From the NCBI RefSeq assembly GCF_008364825.1, contig NZ_VTTO01000009.1, positions 186,001-250,000 on the forward strand: a stretch of 64,000 bases of DNA, in the 5' to 3' direction. This stretch comes from Azospirillum sp. B21. GTDB taxonomy: Bacteria > Pseudomonadota > Alphaproteobacteria > Azospirillales > Azospirillaceae. Shown in pieces: positions 41,917-51,519 of this stretch. The position numbers and the translations under genes were made by a program. The notes under the pieces are model-generated. The model saw only the letters and a program-made list of their open reading frames with translations. It did no database searches and was not told the DNA's origin. Position 1 is the stretch's first letter. Each line of letters opens with the position of its first letter.

Positions 41917-43713
41917 ATGACCTACACCGCTCCGGTCGACGATCTGCGCTTCGTCCTGAACGAGGTGGTGGGCCTCGACGCCATCGCCGCCCTGCCCCAT
42001 TGCGACAGCGCCGCCCCCGATCTGGTCGACGCCATCCTGGAGGAGGCCGGCAAATTCGCCTCCGGCGTGCTCGCCCCGCTGAACCGGGTGGGCGACAAGG
42101 AAGGGGCGAAGCTGGAGAACGGCGTCGTCCGCACCGCCACCGGCTGGAAGGAGGCCTATGGCCAGTTCACCGAGGCCGGCTGGAACAGCCTGCCCTTCGA
42201 ACCGGACTATGGCGGGCAGGGCCTGCCCTGGACCGTCGCCTTCGCGGTGAACGAGATGTGGCAGGCCGCCAACCTGTCCTTCGGCCTGTGCCCGCTGCTG
42301 ACCCAGGGTGCCGTCGACCTGCTGACCGAGCATGCGAGTGACGAGCAGAAGGCGGTCTATCTGTCGAAGATGATCTCCGGCGAATGGACCGGGACGATGA
42401 ACCTGACCGAACCGCAGGCGGGCAGCGACCTCGCCGCGGTGCGGACCAAGGCGGTGCGGGCGGAGGACGGCAGCTACCGCATCACCGGCCAGAAGATCTT
42501 CATCACCTATGGCGAGCATGACCTGACGGAGAACATCGTCCATCTGGTGTTGGCCCGCCTGCCCGACGCCCCGGCAGGCATCAAGGGCATCAGCCTGTTC
42601 ATCGTGCCGAAGTTCCTGCCCAACGCCGACGGCACGCCGGGCCAGCGCAACGACCTGCGCTGCGCCAGCCTGGAGCACAAGCTGGGCATCATGGCCAGCC
42701 CGACCGCGGTGATGGCCTTTGGCGACGACGGCGGGGCCATCGGCTACCTCGTCGGCGAGGAGAACCGCGGCATCGAATACATGTTCACGATGATGAACAA
42801 CGCCCGGCTCGGCGTCGGCATCCAGGGCGTGGCGATCGCCGAGCGCGCCTATCAGCAGGCCCGCGACTACGCCAAGAGCCGCGTGCAGAGCAAGGATCTG
42901 GCCGATCCCAAGGGCGCCGGCGTCGCCATCATCAAGCATCCGGACGTGCGCCGCATGCTGCTGGACATGCGCGCCAAGACCGAGGCGGCGCGGGCGCTGG
43001 CGCTCTATGCCGGCACGCAGCTGGACATCTCCCGCCATCACGAGGATCCGGCGGTGCGTGCTGCGGCCACCGCGCGGGTCGACGTGCTGACACCCATCGT
43101 CAAGGCGTGGTCGACCGACATCGGCTGCGAGGTGGCGTCCACCGGCGTGCAGATCCATGGTGGCATGGGCTTCATCGAGGAGACCGGCGCCGCCCAGCAT
43201 TACCGCGACGCCCGCATCACCCCGATCTACGAGGGCACCAACGGCATCCACGGCAACGACCTGACCTTCCGCAAGACCGGCCGCGACAAGGGCGCGGCGG
43301 CCAGGGCCTTCGTCGCCGACATGCGGGCAACGGTGGAGGATCTGGGTGCAGCCCCCGGCGACGATCTCGCGGTGATTCGCACCGAGCTGTCGGCCGGTCT
43401 GGACGCGCTTGACCGGGCCATCGACTGGATGGTCTCCACCCAGGCGGAGGGCGACCTGCAAGGCGCCGCCGCCGGTGCGGTGGCGTATCTGAAACTGTGG
43501 GGAACGGTGGCCGGCGGCTGGATGCTGGCCCGTTCGGCGATGAAGGCGATGGAGGGGATGCGCCAGCCGGGGGCAAACGCCTCCTTCCTGGAGACCAAGC
43601 TGATCGTCGCGCGCTTCTACGCCGAGCAGGTGCTGGCGACCGCCCCCGCCCTGCTGCCGACCATCGCGAGCGCCCGCAACACGGTGATGGCGCTGAGCGA
43701 GGAACAGTTCTGA
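41917..43713 (+). CDS. Long-type acyl-CoA dehydrogenase (DmdC-like)
   Basis: An FAD enzyme of 598 residues oxidising an acyl-CoA at the alpha-beta position; electrons go to ETF. Domains in order are the N-terminal helical domain, the middle beta domain with MNLTEPQAGSDLAAVRTKA and FITYGEHDL, and the C-terminal domain with the NARLGVGIQGVAIAERAYQQ helix. The catalytic Glu is likely in PIYEGTNGIHGNDL near residue 440. The extra C-terminal helical extension after about 450 is typical of the group that includes 3-methylmercaptopropionyl-CoA dehydrogenase (DmdC) and related enzymes; the exact substrate is not determinable. GAGGGAG precedes the start. It is a single-gene unit. Confidence 0.88.
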   Translation: MTYTAPVDDLRFVLNEVVGLDAIAALPHCDSAAPDLVDAILEEAGKFASGVLAPLNRVGDKEGAKLENGVVRTATGWKEAYGQFTEAGWNSLPFEPDYGGQGLPWTVAFAVNEMWQAANLSFGLCPLLTQGAVDLLTEHASDEQKAVYLSKMISGEWTGTMNLTEPQAGSDLAAVRTKAVRAEDGSYRITGQKIFITYGEHDLTENIVHLVLARLPDAPAGIKGISLFIVPKFLPNADGTPGQRNDLRCASLEHKLGIMASPTAVMAFGDDGGAIGYLVGEENRGIEYMFTMMNNARLGVGIQGVAIAERAYQQARDYAKSRVQSKDLADPKGAGVAIIKHPDVRRMLLDMRAKTEAARALALYAGTQLDISRHHEDPAVRAAATARVDVLTPIVKAWSTDIGCEVASTGVQIHGGMGFIEETGAAQHYRDARITPIYEGTNGIHGNDLTFRKTGRDKGAAARAFVADMRATVEDLGAAPGDDLAVIRTELSAGLDALDRAIDWMVSTQAEGDLQGAAAGAVAYLKLWGTVAGGWMLARSAMKAMEGMRQPGANASFLETKLIVARFYAEQVLATAPALLPTIASARNTVMALSEEQF

Positions 43714-43753
43714 GGTTGGCACCCCTGTTTCGCGGGGGTGGATGGAACGTTTG

Positions 43754-43774
43754 AAACACCGTGAAACGGTTTTC
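43754..43774 (+). terminator. Possible terminator of the acyl-CoA dehydrogenase gene
   Basis: ACCGT and ACGGT form a five-pair hairpin around GAA, followed by TTTCC and preceded by AAAC. It starts about 40 bases after the stop. Confidence 0.4.
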
Positions 43775-43942
43775 CGGACCCTGTTCAGGTGTTCCACGCC
43801 GCCAGCGCGATGGCAGCGGGGAGCGGTGAACGGGGCGGGAAACCGGGCTACGGAGGGCATGGGAACTCCGCTCTAATATAGGGTGTTATTCCTATAGCGA
43901 GCGGGTGTCGCGGGCAACGGTGGGCTGGAAAACGGGCACCAT

Positions 43943-44063
43943 TCCCCCTCTCCCCCCTGGGGAGAGGGTCGGGGTGAGGGGGATGCACATGCCGGACTTT
44001 CTTGAGAATCCTCGCCACGCGTCCCCCTCACCCTAACCCTCTCCCCAGGGGGGAGAGGGAACT
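43943..44063. repeat. REP-like palindromic element, copy 4 (variant)
   Basis: CCCCCTCTCCCCCCTGGGGAGAGGG and its mirror at the right end form an inverted pair, with the arms GGGTGAGGGGGA and TCCCCCTCACCC between them. Sequence differs from copies 1-3 and 5 (TCACCC in place of CCACCT), so it is a separate subfamily. Confidence 0.75.
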
Positions 44064-44107
44064 TTTCCGGGATAGAGTGGCCCCGGGAGAGGGGACTTCA
44101 GTCACCT

Positions 44108-45424
44108 TCACCAGTAACGCATCGCATCCGCATACAGCCCGCGCAAATCATCCTCCGACACCGGGCGGGGGGCGATGGTCAGCAGGCGTTGCTGGGCGGC
44201 GGCTCCCTTGACCAAGCCCGGAATGTCGGCCTCGCCGTAACCCAGCGCCGACAGCCCGTTCGGCAGGCCGGTCGCCCGCATCATCGAAATCAGCCGCGTC
44301 GCCAGCAACTCGCCGCCATCTTCCGGCGAGGCGCCGCGCACATCCGCCCCTAACGCCTCGGCGGCGCGCAGATGCGCTTCCGGCGCGGCCGGGCCGGTGA
44401 AGCGGAAGGCGGCGGGGGCGTTCAGCACAACCGAGATGCCGTGCGGCACCATCGGGTCCACCGTCTCGTAGCCGGTCGCGGTGAAGCTGTGGTTCATCCC
44501 GGCCACCGAATAGGACATGGCGTGCGGGATGTGGACGCCGGCATTGCCGAAGGCGAGACCGGCCAGCGTCGCCGCGAACATCAGGGCGTCGCGCGCTTCC
44601 GCACAGTCGGGGTCGTTGACCGCCCGTTCCAGCCATTGCCCGCCCAGCCGGATCGCCTGCAAGCTGCCGATGTCCGACCACGGGTTCGCGCCCTGATAGG
44701 GCGGGCGCGCCGTCGGCGACTCAGGGCGCGGGCGGGAGCGGAAGGGGCGCGCGGTGTGGCTCTCGATGGCGTGGGTCAGCACGTCGAAGCCGGTGGCGGC
44801 GATGGCGCCGGGCGGCAGGCTGTCGATGGTGCGCGGATCGACGACGGCGAGGCTCGGCCGCAGGAAGCGCGACGAGATGCCGGTCTTCACCTGCTTTTCC
44901 ACATGGTCGAAGATGGCGACGCCGGTGGTCTCGCTGCCGGTGCCGCAGGTGGTCGGGCAGGCGATGTGCGGCTTGACCGGGCCGGGGACCGGGATGCCTT
45001 CCCCCAGCGGCTTGTTGACGTAGGCGAGGAAGTCGGCCGGGTAGGTCGCGTAGAGGTTGGCCGCCTTGGCGGTGTCGATCACCGATCCGCCGCCGATGGA
45101 GACATAGCCGTCGAAGCCGCCGTCCCGCGCGAAATCGGCGGCGTCGAGGAAGGAGGCGCTGGTCGGCTCCACCCGGCAGCTGTCATAGACCACCGGATCG
45201 ACGCCCGCCCGCTTCAGCGACTCCAGCGCCATGGCGAAGGGGGCGGTTGCGGCAACCCGCGGGTCGGTGAACAGCGCCACCCGCGTCATGCCCAGCGACA
45301 GCGCGTCGCCGCCCAGCTCGGCCAGCATGCCGGGGCCGAACTTCATCCGCGCCGCCTCGACGGTGAAGCCCTCCTCGCCGTCGGGAAGGATGGGATAGGC
45401 GTTGCCGTGCGTCTCGCGGTCCAT
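44108..45424 (-). CDS. Iron-containing alcohol dehydrogenase, hydroxyacid-oxoacid transhydrogenase type
   Basis: 438 residues from the ATG at 45424, with GGAGGAG nine bases upstream. This is a group III Fe-dependent dehydrogenase. The NAD-binding motif is VSIGGGSVIDTAKAANLYA near residue 90. Iron ligands are expected in GFDVLTHAIESHTA (His) and AGVHIPHAMSYSVAGMNHSF. The insertion RPRPESPTARPPYQGANPWS between the ligands matches the mammalian ADHFE1 (hydroxyacid-oxoacid transhydrogenase) branch, which interconverts 4-hydroxybutyrate and 2-oxoglutarate with succinate semialdehyde and 2-hydroxyglutarate. The bacterial substrate is not certain. Confidence 0.85.
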   Translation of the reverse strand: MDRETHGNAYPILPDGEEGFTVEAARMKFGPGMLAELGGDALSLGMTRVALFTDPRVAATAPFAMALESLKRAGVDPVVYDSCRVEPTSASFLDAADFARDGGFDGYVSIGGGSVIDTAKAANLYATYPADFLAYVNKPLGEGIPVPGPVKPHIACPTTCGTGSETTGVAIFDHVEKQVKTGISSRFLRPSLAVVDPRTIDSLPPGAIAATGFDVLTHAIESHTARPFRSRPRPESPTARPPYQGANPWSDIGSLQAIRLGGQWLERAVNDPDCAEARDALMFAATLAGLAFGNAGVHIPHAMSYSVAGMNHSFTATGYETVDPMVPHGISVVLNAPAAFRFTGPAAPEAHLRAAEALGADVRGASPEDGGELLATRLISMMRATGLPNGLSALGYGEADIPGLVKGAAAQQRLLTIAPRPVSEDDLRGLYADAMRYW

Positions 45425-45507
45425 CTGGCGCTGCTCCTCCGGTGGCGGGGGCCGGGTTCCTTCCCGGCCCATCCTTCATCGTATGGGAGCGTTCCCCGCC
45501 CGGCCTG

Positions 45508-48324
45508 TCAACGAGTCCGTTGGTCCAACAGATTGTCGGCGGGCAAATCATCCGCGGGCGAATGCGGCGGCTCCGGCTTCGGCTCCGGCGGGGTGCCGGC
45601 GGCGGGTGGGCGCAGAAGGCGCTGGTACAGCCAGCCGATGCCGACCAGTGAGACGCCGAGGCCGAGGAAGGAGGCGACGCGATACATCCCCTCCAAATCC
45701 GACATGTCGCTGAGGAACACCTTGGCGACCACCGCCAGCACCAGCACCAGACCGGCATGGCGCATCCAGCCCCAGCCGAAGCGGATGCCCGCCACCAACA
45801 TCGCCACCGCGAACAGCAGGAAGCCGACCGAATACGCGTACCATTCGGCGTCCGACGTCTCGTAGCCGTTCAGGATCGGCCCCTGGAAGGCGCGGCGGAT
45901 CTCCAGCGCGAGGTTGGTGGCGATCAGCAGCATCGGCAGGACCGGCGCGGCGCTCCGCAGGCTGCGCGACGGCGGCGGGTCGTACCACAGATAGAGCAGC
46001 AGCAGGACGGCCGGCGCGCCGTAGGCCAGCAGCAGACGGTTGACCACCGGCCAGGTGCCGACCCACTCGAAGTTCCACAGCGGGTTCAGCGCAAGCAGAT
46101 GCAGGAAGAAGGCGGTCGCGGCGGCCAACAGGACCAGCAGGCGCCGGCCCCACACTGCCACCGGCCGCGCGCTCCACCGCCGGTCCGCCGCCAGCAGCAG
46201 GCCGAGGCCCAGCCAGGACAGGGTGTGCAGCGCCACCTCCGTCAGGCCGGACGGCTCCGCCTCCAGGCTGCCGGCCATCCAGCGATGGATGCCCAGCGAC
46301 AGCATCAGCGTGGTGAAGATCAGGGCGCCGGCCTCCAGCACCATCACCACCAGATCGTCGCCACCTCCAGTGTTTCCCTGGGCGTCCGGCACCGTCCGCA
46401 TCAGGCGCGCCGCCACCAGGAAGCCCAGCGCCGGCAGGCCATAGCCGTAGGCGATCCAGGCATAGCCTTCGTAATCCAGCACATAGGGGTTGATCGCCAG
46501 CCGGACCAGAACGGCGACCGCCACCAGCAGGGCGACCCCGCGCAGCTCGCGCAGGGTCATCCGCCGCTCCAGCCAGGCCAGCACCGGCACCTGCATCGCC
46601 AGCGCCACGGTCAGCCACGCCTCCTGCAGGGTCATGGTGGCACCGAGTGCGATGGCGCCGCTCGCCCCGGCGGCGAAGGCGGCCAGCCCCAGCGCGGCGC
46701 CCGGCCGGTGACGGTGGCGGGCCAGCGGCGTCGTGCCGGCGACCAGCAGGGCCGCCAGCGCAAGGGCCGCGGCCGGCCAGCCGATGGCGGTCTCCGGCGG
46801 CGCCACCTGGGCGTAGGCCAGCGTCAGCAGGGCCAGCGGCACCAGGGCCGACAGCGACGCCCACAGCGCCGCCCGCCGCGCGCCCCACAAGGCGGCGAAA
46901 CCACCGATGCCGAACAGCGCCGCGAAGCCGCCCGCCACCCACAGGAATCGCGCGACCGCCGCCGGGTAGCCGGCCGGGTCGGCGACGATCAGGGGCTGGC
47001 CCTCCGCAGTCAGCGGCGGCGGGCTGGACGGGACATAGGGCAGGCTCCAGGGCGCCAGCGACAGCAGCACGGTCAGCGCCGCGATCCAGGCAACGCCGGC
47101 GATCCGCTCGGTCCGCCGGCCGGCAGCCATGGCGAGTAGCGCGAAGAGGGTCAGCACGGTCAGCGACACCGCGTCATGCCCGTCGCTCCAGGTGACGGCG
47201 GCGACCAGCAGGCCGAACAGCCGCATCGCCATCATCGCCAGCCGGTCGGCGGGATGGCGCTGCTTGCGCCGGATCCAGTCGGGCAGCGCCCTGCGCCAGC
47301 CGGTGGCGGGCGCCGGCTCCGCCAGCCGGTCCTCCGCGGTTCCCGCAACCACGCCCAGCACGGCCGGAACCAGGAAGAGGGCCGAGGTCAGCAGCAGATA
47401 GAGGCCGGTCGGCAGCGCGTCGCCGCTGCGCCACGGGTCGATCAGCCACACCAGCGGCCAGAGCGCCGCACCGGCCAGCGCCCCCCAGCCGAGCCAGCGC
47501 CAGCGGCGATACAGCACCACCGCCATGCCGGCGCCGTTCAGCGCCAGCAGATAGGCGAACAGGCCCCAGGCGTCCGGATTGTCGGACGGTATCAGAAGCG
47601 GCGTGACATAGCCGGCCAGCAGCCCGAGCGCCGCGATGAACGGCCCCTGCAGCAACGACAGCCCGATGCCGACGATCGACAGCGCCGCCAGCAGCGCGAA
47701 GGCGACCAGCGGAGCGAACAGGTCGAACAGGGCGAAACCGCCATAGACGCTGGCGAAGGCGGTGAACAGGCCGGCGGCGGTCAGGGCCGGCGGCACGTAA
47801 TCGGGCCGGAGCGCCGCGACGGCGCGCTGGGTCGGCCGGCGGCGCAGCCATTCGCCGCCCACCATCAGCCCGAAACCGGCGAGCAGCCCAAGCGCCACCC
47901 GCACGCCCGGCCCGAGCCAGCCATGCTCCACCGACAGCTTGATGAAGAAGGCCGCGGCCAGCGCCATGGTGCCGCCGCCGAGCCAGATCAGCCAGCGCGA
48001 CGCCAGCGATTCCTCCAGCTCGCGCCAGCCCGTCCGCGGCGGGGCGGCGGGCTCCGGTGCGGCAGGCGGCGGAATCTCGTCCGGCACGGGAGCCGCTTCG
48101 GCGGCGAGAACCGGTTCGGCGAACTCCTCCGGCGGCGGTCCCTCTGTCGGCTCGGCCTCCGCCACGACGGACGGGGACGCCTGCAGGGGAGCGGCGCCGG
48201 TCAGCGCCTTGTCCAGCCTGCCGCGTAGCGTGGCGATCTCCGCCTCCTGCGCCTTCAGCCGCCGGTCCAGCCGGTGGGTGATGAAGCCGAAGATCAGAAG
48301 TAGGACGACGAACTCCATAACCAC
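45508..48324 (-). CDS. Giant DUF2339 membrane protein
   Basis: A 938-residue membrane protein, largely hydrophobic with more than 20 predicted membrane segments between residues 110 and 920. The N-terminal 100 residues are soluble: a coiled-coil-like start (HRLDRRLKAQEAEIATLRG) and a Pro/Glu/Ala-rich linker. The arrangement matches DUF2339, a family of very large predicted membrane proteins of unknown function. No transporter signature or enzyme motif was found. The C-terminus ends in a short Pro-rich cytoplasmic tail. It lies between the transhydrogenase gene and a DUF72 gene, both on the same strand. Confidence 0.85.
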   Translation of the reverse strand: MVMEFVVLLLIFGFITHRLDRRLKAQEAEIATLRGRLDKALTGAAPLQASPSVVAEAEPTEGPPPEEFAEPVLAAEAAPVPDEIPPPAAPEPAAPPRTGWRELEESLASRWLIWLGGGTMALAAAFFIKLSVEHGWLGPGVRVALGLLAGFGLMVGGEWLRRRPTQRAVAALRPDYVPPALTAAGLFTAFASVYGGFALFDLFAPLVAFALLAALSIVGIGLSLLQGPFIAALGLLAGYVTPLLIPSDNPDAWGLFAYLLALNGAGMAVVLYRRWRWLGWGALAGAALWPLVWLIDPWRSGDALPTGLYLLLTSALFLVPAVLGVVAGTAEDRLAEPAPATGWRRALPDWIRRKQRHPADRLAMMAMRLFGLLVAAVTWSDGHDAVSLTVLTLFALLAMAAGRRTERIAGVAWIAALTVLLSLAPWSLPYVPSSPPPLTAEGQPLIVADPAGYPAAVARFLWVAGGFAALFGIGGFAALWGARRAALWASLSALVPLALLTLAYAQVAPPETAIGWPAAALALAALLVAGTTPLARHRHRPGAALGLAAFAAGASGAIALGATMTLQEAWLTVALAMQVPVLAWLERRMTLRELRGVALLVAVAVLVRLAINPYVLDYEGYAWIAYGYGLPALGFLVAARLMRTVPDAQGNTGGGDDLVVMVLEAGALIFTTLMLSLGIHRWMAGSLEAEPSGLTEVALHTLSWLGLGLLLAADRRWSARPVAVWGRRLLVLLAAATAFFLHLLALNPLWNFEWVGTWPVVNRLLLAYGAPAVLLLLYLWYDPPPSRSLRSAAPVLPMLLIATNLALEIRRAFQGPILNGYETSDAEWYAYSVGFLLFAVAMLVAGIRFGWGWMRHAGLVLVLAVVAKVFLSDMSDLEGMYRVASFLGLGVSLVGIGWLYQRLLRPPAAGTPPEPKPEPPHSPADDLPADNLLDQRTR

Positions 48325-48432
48325 ACCGCCTGCACGCCGTTGCCCCTCCTATCGGGGCGTTTTGCGGCAGGATAGCCCTGCAACAATGCACTGTCTCGGT
48401 CGTGCCGGGGGTCGTCCGATAGAGAATTGCGC

Positions 48433-49173
48433 CTATGACCGGACCCGCAGCCGCGCCATCGTCGCCAGCGCATCGTCCACGGCATGGAAGTCGGCGGTGT
48501 TGTCGAAGACGCACCAGACCGGCCGCAGCGCCGCCTCGGCCAGGAGCCGCTCGGCCAGCGCGTCCAGCACCGCCGGCTCGTAGGCGGAGCGGTAGATGAC
48601 CGGCGACCCGTGCAGCCGCCAATAGCGCACGCCGTCCCAGCCGCCGGGATCCCCGGCTCCCGGCACCGGGGCGGGATCGGCGGCGACGCGGGCGACGCGA
48701 TGGGCGATCAGAAGGGACTCGGCCCCGTCGGTGAACCAGGAGGCATGGCGCGGCTCGCACACCACGTCGCCGTCGAAACGGGCGCGCAGCAGCGCGAAGA
48801 AATCCTCCGCGACCGCACGGTCGAAGCGCAGGCTGGGCGGCAACTGGACCAGCAGCGGGCCGAAGCGGTCGCCCAGCATCCCGGCCTCGGCCAGGAAGCG
48901 GTCCAGCGCGGCGTCGGCGTCGACCAGCCGGGCCTCGTGGCTGATCGCCTTGGGCAGCTTCACCGCGAAGCGGAAAGCGGACGGGGTGGAGGCGGCCCAG
49001 CGCGCCCAGGTCTCCGGCTTGTGCGGACGGTAGAAGCTGCTGTTCACCTCGGTCATCGCCATGACGCGGGCGGTGCGCTCCAGATGCGTGCCCTCGGTGG
49101 GAAAGGCCGGGGCGGACAGCTTGGGAATGCTCCAGCCGGCGGTGCCGATCCGGATCGGATGAGCCGTGGCCAA
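48433..49173 (-). CDS. DUF72/YecE family protein
   Basis: 246 residues from a TTG at 49173 with AGAGAGGAT seven bases upstream; an ATG at 49215 in the same frame is an alternative that would add 14 residues. The DUF72 TIM-barrel landmarks are IRIGTAGWSIPK at the start, VNSSFYRPHKPETWARWA, FRFAVKLPKAISHEARLVD, FLAEAGMLGDRFGPLLVQLP and RYWRLHGSP. The biochemical role of the family is unknown; it occurs in most proteobacteria. It is followed on the minus strand by the DUF2339 gene. Confidence 0.88.
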   Translation of the reverse strand: MATAHPIRIGTAGWSIPKLSAPAFPTEGTHLERTARVMAMTEVNSSFYRPHKPETWARWAASTPSAFRFAVKLPKAISHEARLVDADAALDRFLAEAGMLGDRFGPLLVQLPPSLRFDRAVAEDFFALLRARFDGDVVCEPRHASWFTDGAESLLIAHRVARVAADPAPVPGAGDPGGWDGVRYWRLHGSPVIYRSAYEPAVLDALAERLLAEAALRPVWCVFDNTADFHAVDDALATMARLRVRS

Positions 49174-49260
49174 GGCGGGATCCTCTCTGCTGCGCCGGGT
49201 ATGCCGTCCAGGCAACGCCCGTCACGCAGAGCTGTTCCCCGCCTCCCTGATGTCAGGCGA

Positions 49261-49968
49261 TCAGGGACCGCGCAGGCTCCGCCAGGCGCAGACGGCGGCG
49301 TAATAGATCGACGTCGCCAGCCACAGGCCGAACAGCCAGCCCGGACGCGCCGGCTCCAGCACCACCAGCGCGATGCAGCAGAGCAGCCATACCGTGGTCA
49401 CCGCGATGTTCAGCGGCATCAGCGCCTTGACCCGGAAGGGATGCAGGAACTTGACCGTGGTGAAGGTCAGCAGCCCCAGCGCCACCACCACCGCCGCGTT
49501 GAACCAGGGATTGAGGTCGAGCAGCCAGAGATAGAGGGCAACGACGTTCCAGATCGCCGGGAAGCCGACGAAGTAATTGTCGCCGCTCTTCATCCCGACA
49601 TTGGCGAAGCAATAGAGTGCCGTCAGCAGGACCCAGGCGGCGAGAGCGATGCTGACCAACCCCTCCGGCAGCAGGCCGAAGCGGTGCATGAACACCGCCG
49701 GCACCACGACATAGGTCAGGTAGTCGATGACGAGGTCCAGCGCCGAGCCGTCGATGCCCGGCAGCACCTGCTTGACCGAGACGCGGCGGGCCAGCGTGCC
49801 GTCCACGCCGTCGACGACCAGCGCGATGCCCAGCCACATCAGGCACAGCTTCGCATCGCCGGCCGCCGCCGCCAGCAGGCCGAGCAGCCCCAGCACCGCG
49901 CCGCTGGCCGTGAAGATGTGAACGCCCCAGGCCGACAGGCGATGGGTGATTCCATAGCCGGCGCTCAT
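49261..49968 (-). CDS. pcs: Phosphatidylcholine synthase
   Basis: Condenses CDP-diacylglycerol with choline to give phosphatidylcholine, in the inner membrane. 235 residues from the ATG at 49968. Residues 56-82 contain the modified CDP-alcohol phosphotransferase motif of Pcs: D-G-x2-A-R-x12-G-x3-D-x3-D, with DGTLARRVS near 56-64 and GSALDLVIDYLTY near 74-86. Six or more membrane segments follow or flank it. The enzyme is characteristic of alphaproteobacteria that live with eukaryotes. Upstream ORF extension to 50133 lacks coding character and was excluded. Confidence 0.92.
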   Translation of the reverse strand: MSAGYGITHRLSAWGVHIFTASGAVLGLLGLLAAAAGDAKLCLMWLGIALVVDGVDGTLARRVSVKQVLPGIDGSALDLVIDYLTYVVVPAVFMHRFGLLPEGLVSIALAAWVLLTALYCFANVGMKSGDNYFVGFPAIWNVVALYLWLLDLNPWFNAAVVVALGLLTFTTVKFLHPFRVKALMPLNIAVTTVWLLCCIALVVLEPARPGWLFGLWLATSIYYAAVCAWRSLRGP

Positions 49969-50176
49969 GCCGATGTTTTCCGTGGGTGGCGAGGAGGACG
50001 GTGGCAAGGACAAGGCGATGACCTGAACGGAATGGGGCTGGGACGGAACGCGGTGAAGCGGCGGATCTTCTGACACAGATGAACGCAGATAAACACAGAA
50101 TTGTGGGGGTATGAAACCCCCGGCTCCGCCCATGCCGCCGTGCGCCGCCGTCGCCGCGCCGTCCCTGCCCCGCCTC

Positions 50177-51502
50177 TTATGCCGCCCGCGCGCCGCCCTG
50201 CCGGAAGGCCGCCCTACCGGCCAGCGCGTCGGGCATCGGACCGCCGGTCGCCCAGTCCAGCAACTCCACCGTGTGGACCACCGGCAGGCCGATGCCCGAC
50301 GCGATCTGGGTGATGCAGCCGAGATTGCCGGCCGCCACCGCCTGCGGCTGCGTGCTTTCGATGGCCGCGACCTTGCGGTCGCGCAGTTCCCCCGCCAATT
50401 CCGGCTGCAGCATGTTGTAGGTGCCGGCCGATCCGCAGCAGAGATGGGCGTCGGGGATCTCCTTCACAAGAAAGCCGGCGGCGCGCAGCAGGGCGCGCGG
50501 CGGCTCCTTGATGCGCTGGCCGTGCTGCATGGAACAGGCGGAGTGGTAGGCGACCGCCTGCCCCGTCTCCACCACCGGCCGGGCCAGCCCGATCTCGTCC
50601 ATCAGTTCGGTCACGTCCTTCGCGAGAGCCGCCACCCGCACCGCCTTGACGGCATAGGCGGAGTCCTCGCGGAACATGTGGCCGTAGTCCTTCACGCTGG
50701 TGCCGCAGCCCGACGCGTTGATGACGATGGCATCCAGCCCCTCGCCTTCGATCTCCTTCGTCCAGGCGTCGATGGTCTTTTTCGCGGCTGCGTGGGCGAG
50801 ATCCTCCTTGCCCATATGGTGCGTCAGGGCGCCGCAGCAGTCGGCTCCCTTGGACACCACCACCTCGACGCCGTGACGGGTCAGCAGGCGGATGGTCGCC
50901 TCGTTGATCTGCGGGGCCAGCACCTGCTGGGCGCAGCCGATCAGCAAGGCCACACGCTTTTTCCGCGGTCCCTGTGCCGGATGCACGCCGGGCCGGTCGC
51001 TGTAGCTCGGCGCCGGGACGCTGGCCGGAGTCAGCGCCAGCATGGCGGACAGCCGCTTGGGCAGCATGGCGCGGAAGGGCCGGCCCAGGGAGGCGCCGAG
51101 CAGGGCCAGCCGGAACAGCCGCGGATTGGGCAGAACCCGCGCGATCAGGTCGCGCACCGCCCGGTCGGCCGGCGGACGGGTGTGGGTCGCCTCGATATGG
51201 GCGCGGGCATGATCGACCAGATGCATGTAATGGACGCCCGATGGGCAGGTCGTCATGCAGGACAGGCAGGACAGGCAGCGGTCGATGTGCTTGACCGTTG
51301 TTTCGGGCGGCGGCCCGCCCTTCTCCAGCATGTCCTTGATCTGGTAGATGCGGCCGCGCGGGCTGTCCAGCTCGTCACCCAGGATGGTGTAGGTCGGACA
51401 GGTCGCGGTGCAGAAGCCGCAATGCACGCATTTGCGCAGGATCTGTTCCGAGTCGCGGATCGCGGCATCGGCCAGCTGGGCCAGCGAGAAGTTCGTTTGC
51501 AT
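50177..51502 (-). CDS. glcF: Glycolate oxidase iron-sulfur subunit
   Basis: Iron-sulfur subunit of the three-part glycolate oxidase that oxidises glycolate to glyoxylate at the inner membrane. 441 residues. Two 4Fe-4S motifs lie in the N-terminal domain: CVHCGFCTATCP near residue 22 and CLSCLSCMTTCPSG near 75. Two CCG domains follow, with HYSACSMQHGQR-like (here YHSACSMQHGQRIK) and DAHLCCGSAGTYNML. It starts 17 bases after the glcE stop, in the glcD-glcE-glcF order on the minus strand. Confidence 0.93.
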   Translation of the reverse strand: MQTNFSLAQLADAAIRDSEQILRKCVHCGFCTATCPTYTILGDELDSPRGRIYQIKDMLEKGGPPPETTVKHIDRCLSCLSCMTTCPSGVHYMHLVDHARAHIEATHTRPPADRAVRDLIARVLPNPRLFRLALLGASLGRPFRAMLPKRLSAMLALTPASVPAPSYSDRPGVHPAQGPRKKRVALLIGCAQQVLAPQINEATIRLLTRHGVEVVVSKGADCCGALTHHMGKEDLAHAAAKKTIDAWTKEIEGEGLDAIVINASGCGTSVKDYGHMFREDSAYAVKAVRVAALAKDVTELMDEIGLARPVVETGQAVAYHSACSMQHGQRIKEPPRALLRAAGFLVKEIPDAHLCCGSAGTYNMLQPELAGELRDRKVAAIESTQPQAVAAGNLGCITQIASGIGLPVVHTVELLDWATGGPMPDALAGRAAFRQGGARAA

Positions 51503-51519
51503 CGAGATCGGTCTTCCCG

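Larger units (their letters stand above)
43714..44107. other. Convergent intergenic region with an inverted repeat and a REP-like element
   Basis: 394 bases between the acyl-CoA dehydrogenase and transhydrogenase stops. It contains a small hairpin terminator near 43754, an AT-rich inverted repeat TATAGG-N8-CCTATA at 43877-43896, and a REP-like element at 43943-44063. No gene is seen. Confidence 0.6.
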
